Shown: one piece after another, positions 5,457 to 6,439 of the stretch
How the letters are laid out: every line of letters starts with the position of its first letter
Numbering within the stretch: position 1 is the first letter of the stretch
NCBI GenBank assembly: GCA_002473085.1
Contig: DKTP01000070.1
Coordinates: 1-6,439 of the forward strand
Direction: 5' to 3'
Source: Anaerolineales bacterium UBA7227
GTDB taxonomy: Bacteria; Chloroflexota; Anaerolineae; Anaerolineales; Villigracilaceae
DNA: 6,439 nt
Position numbers and translations under genes: made by a program
The notes under the pieces: generated by a model
Told to the model about the DNA's origin: nothing
What the model saw: only the letters and a program-made list of their open reading frames with translations
The model's database searches: none

Positions 5457-5509
5457 TGTTTTGACGCTGGCGCTGGAGAACGCCGCAGGCGCCTTGCCTC
5501 GTCAAAACA
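5457..5509 (+). repeat. Long inverted repeat in the thiolase leader
   Basis: TGTTTTGACG (5457-5466) is perfectly matched by CGTCAAAACA (5500-5509). Between them GGCGC (5469-5473) pairs with GCGCC (5489-5493). The resulting RNA would be a long interrupted hairpin ending 28 bases before the start codon and leaving the Shine-Dalgarno free. No T tract follows on either strand, so it is not a simple terminator. It could be a regulatory leader or a small mobile palindromic repeat. Confidence 0.6.
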
Positions 5510-5537
5510 GCCGCCAAAAAACCAAAACGGAGTTCCC

Positions 5538-6439
5538 ATGAACACACCTGTCATCGTTGACGCCATCCGCACGCCCGTGGGCGCGCTGGGAGGGATTCTC
5601 GCGCCCGTCCGCCCCGACGACCTCGGCGCGCTCGTCATCAAAGAAATCGTCAAACGCTCGGGACTCGATCCCGCGCTCGTGGAGGAAGTCTACTTCGGGT
5701 GCGCGAACCAGGCGGGCGAAGACAACCGCAACGTGGCGCGCATGTCGGCGCTGCTGGCGGGGCTGCCCGTCGAGGTGGCGGGAGTCGCCGTTAACCGCCT
5801 GTGCGCCTCGGGTTTGGCCGCGGTCAACCAGGCGTCACGCGCGATCCGGGCGGGCGAGGGCGAGGTCTTCGTCGCGGGCGGAGTCGAGTCCATGTCCCGC
5901 GCGCCGTACTCGTTCCCGAAAGCCGAGTCGGGTTACGCGTTCGGGAATCTCACCGCCTACGACACCGCGCTCGGCTGGCGCTATCCGAATCCGAAAATGA
6001 AGGAAATGTACGGCACCGACTCGATGGGCGAGACCGCCGAAAACATCGCCGCGGAACGCCCGCACCTGACGCGTGAAAAGCAGGACGCGTTCGCCCTGCG
6101 CTCGCACCAGCGCGCCGTCGCCGCCATCGACTCGGGACGCTTCGCCGAGGAAATCATGCCCGTGCCGGTCCCGCAGAAAAAAGGCGATCCCGTCCTCGCG
6201 GCGACGGACGAACGCCCGCGCCGCGACACCACGCTGGAATCGCTGGCGAAGTTGAGACCCGCCTTCAAAAAAGACGGAACGGTGACGGCGGGAAATTCGT
6301 CTGGATTAAACGACGGCGCGGCCGCGCTGTTGTTGATGAGCGAGGACAAAGCCCGCGCGCTGAATCTTCGGCCGCTCGTCCGCGTGGTCGCCTCGGCCGC
6401 GGCGGGCGTGCCGCCCCGCGTCATAAACTACGGCCCCAT
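5538..6439 (+). CDS. Thiolase (acetyl-CoA C-acetyltransferase family), partial (3' end off window)
   Basis: The first 300 residues of a cytoplasmic thiolase, which either condenses two acyl-CoA units or cleaves 3-oxoacyl-CoA. The start [19 protein letters not shown] is typical. [12 protein letters not shown] carries the acyl-accepting Cys89. [11 protein letters not shown] (114-124) and [20 protein letters not shown] (247-266) are family signatures. The [18 protein letters not shown] stretch (about 159-171) belongs to the loop that covers the active site. Members are about 390-400 residues, so roughly the last 95 residues, including the GHP histidine and the second catalytic cysteine, lie beyond the window. 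GGAG at 5529-5532 precedes the ATG by five bases. Whether it is degradative (fatty acid, oxoadipyl-CoA) or biosynthetic (acetoacetyl-CoA) cannot be decided without downstream neighbours. High GC and codon use match the glycosyltransferase. Confidence 0.93.
   Translation, partial: MNTPVIVDAIRTPVGALGGILAPVRPDDLGALVIKEIVKRSGLDPALVEEVYFGCANQAGEDNRNVARMSALLAGLPVEVAGVAVNRLCASGLAAVNQASRAIRAGEGEVFVAGGVESMSRAPYSFPKAESGYAFGNLTAYDTALGWRYPNPKMKEMYGTDSMGETAENIAAERPHLTREKQDAFALRSHQRAVAAIDSGRFAEEIMPVPVPQKKGDPVLAATDERPRRDTTLESLAKLRPAFKKDGTVTAGNSSGLNDGAAALLLMSEDKARALNLRPLVRVVASAAAGVPPRVINYGP

Noticed and set aside
1..6439. CRISPR array, tRNA att site or IS element
   Set aside because: No regularly spaced direct repeats, no tRNA cloverleaf and no transposase frame or terminal inverted repeats were seen.

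Overview
The window spans the right-hand edge of an integrated mobile element and the chromosome it sits in. Bases 1 to about 2877 are relatively AT-rich and carry element-type genes. From about 2878 onward the DNA is clearly GC-rich and carries ordinary metabolic and envelope genes. The gene set, the TATAAT-like -10 boxes placed close to or at start codons, and the GC-rich host with short dispersed hairpin repeats would suit an Anaerolineae-like Chloroflexota bacterium. That assignment is an inference from general impression, not proof.

Element side, left to right: a minus-strand two-helix membrane protein that runs off the left edge (396..1); a divergently transcribed small helix-turn-helix/excisionase-like protein (484..699) that is probably leaderless; a strong promoter whose -10 box lies in a 13-bp-arm palindrome (720..771); a leader of about 160 nt with a small Shine-Dalgarno-led peptide ORF (854..931) overlapping a very good intrinsic terminator (878..917), which looks like an attenuator or a small RNA; a 79-residue unknown protein (963..1202); and a large serine recombinase (from 1278). 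The excisionase-like protein and the recombinase are the likely excision/integration module. The palindrome and attenuator are positioned to control the 79-aa protein and the recombinase.

The junction lies at about 2877/2878. To its right, on the minus strand, is the N-terminal 268 residues of a DUF255/YyaL-type thioredoxin-domain protein, interrupted exactly after the Phe-Glu-Lys of its conserved PHFEKM motif. The element therefore appears to have integrated into this gene, and the rest of the gene should lie at the other end of the element, outside the window. The recombinase has no stop codon of its own before the junction. Its frame continues 133 arginine-rich codons through antisense host DNA to 3281, so integration seems to alter the C-terminus of the integrase.

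Host side, continuing: an intergenic region with hairpin-forming dispersed-repeat-like DNA (3757..3822); a 508-residue polytopic GT-C/ArnT-like glycosyltransferase (3864..5390); a compact hairpin with a T-rich tail just after its stop; an extended -10 promoter and a structured leader with a 10-bp inverted repeat (5457..5509); and a thiolase (acetyl-CoA acetyltransferase family) starting at 5538 that runs off the right edge with its catalytic Cys89 present. Two real genes (396..1 and 5538..6439) are open at the window edges. No CRISPR array, tRNA, rRNA or IS transposase was seen. Any cargo of the element lies left of the window.
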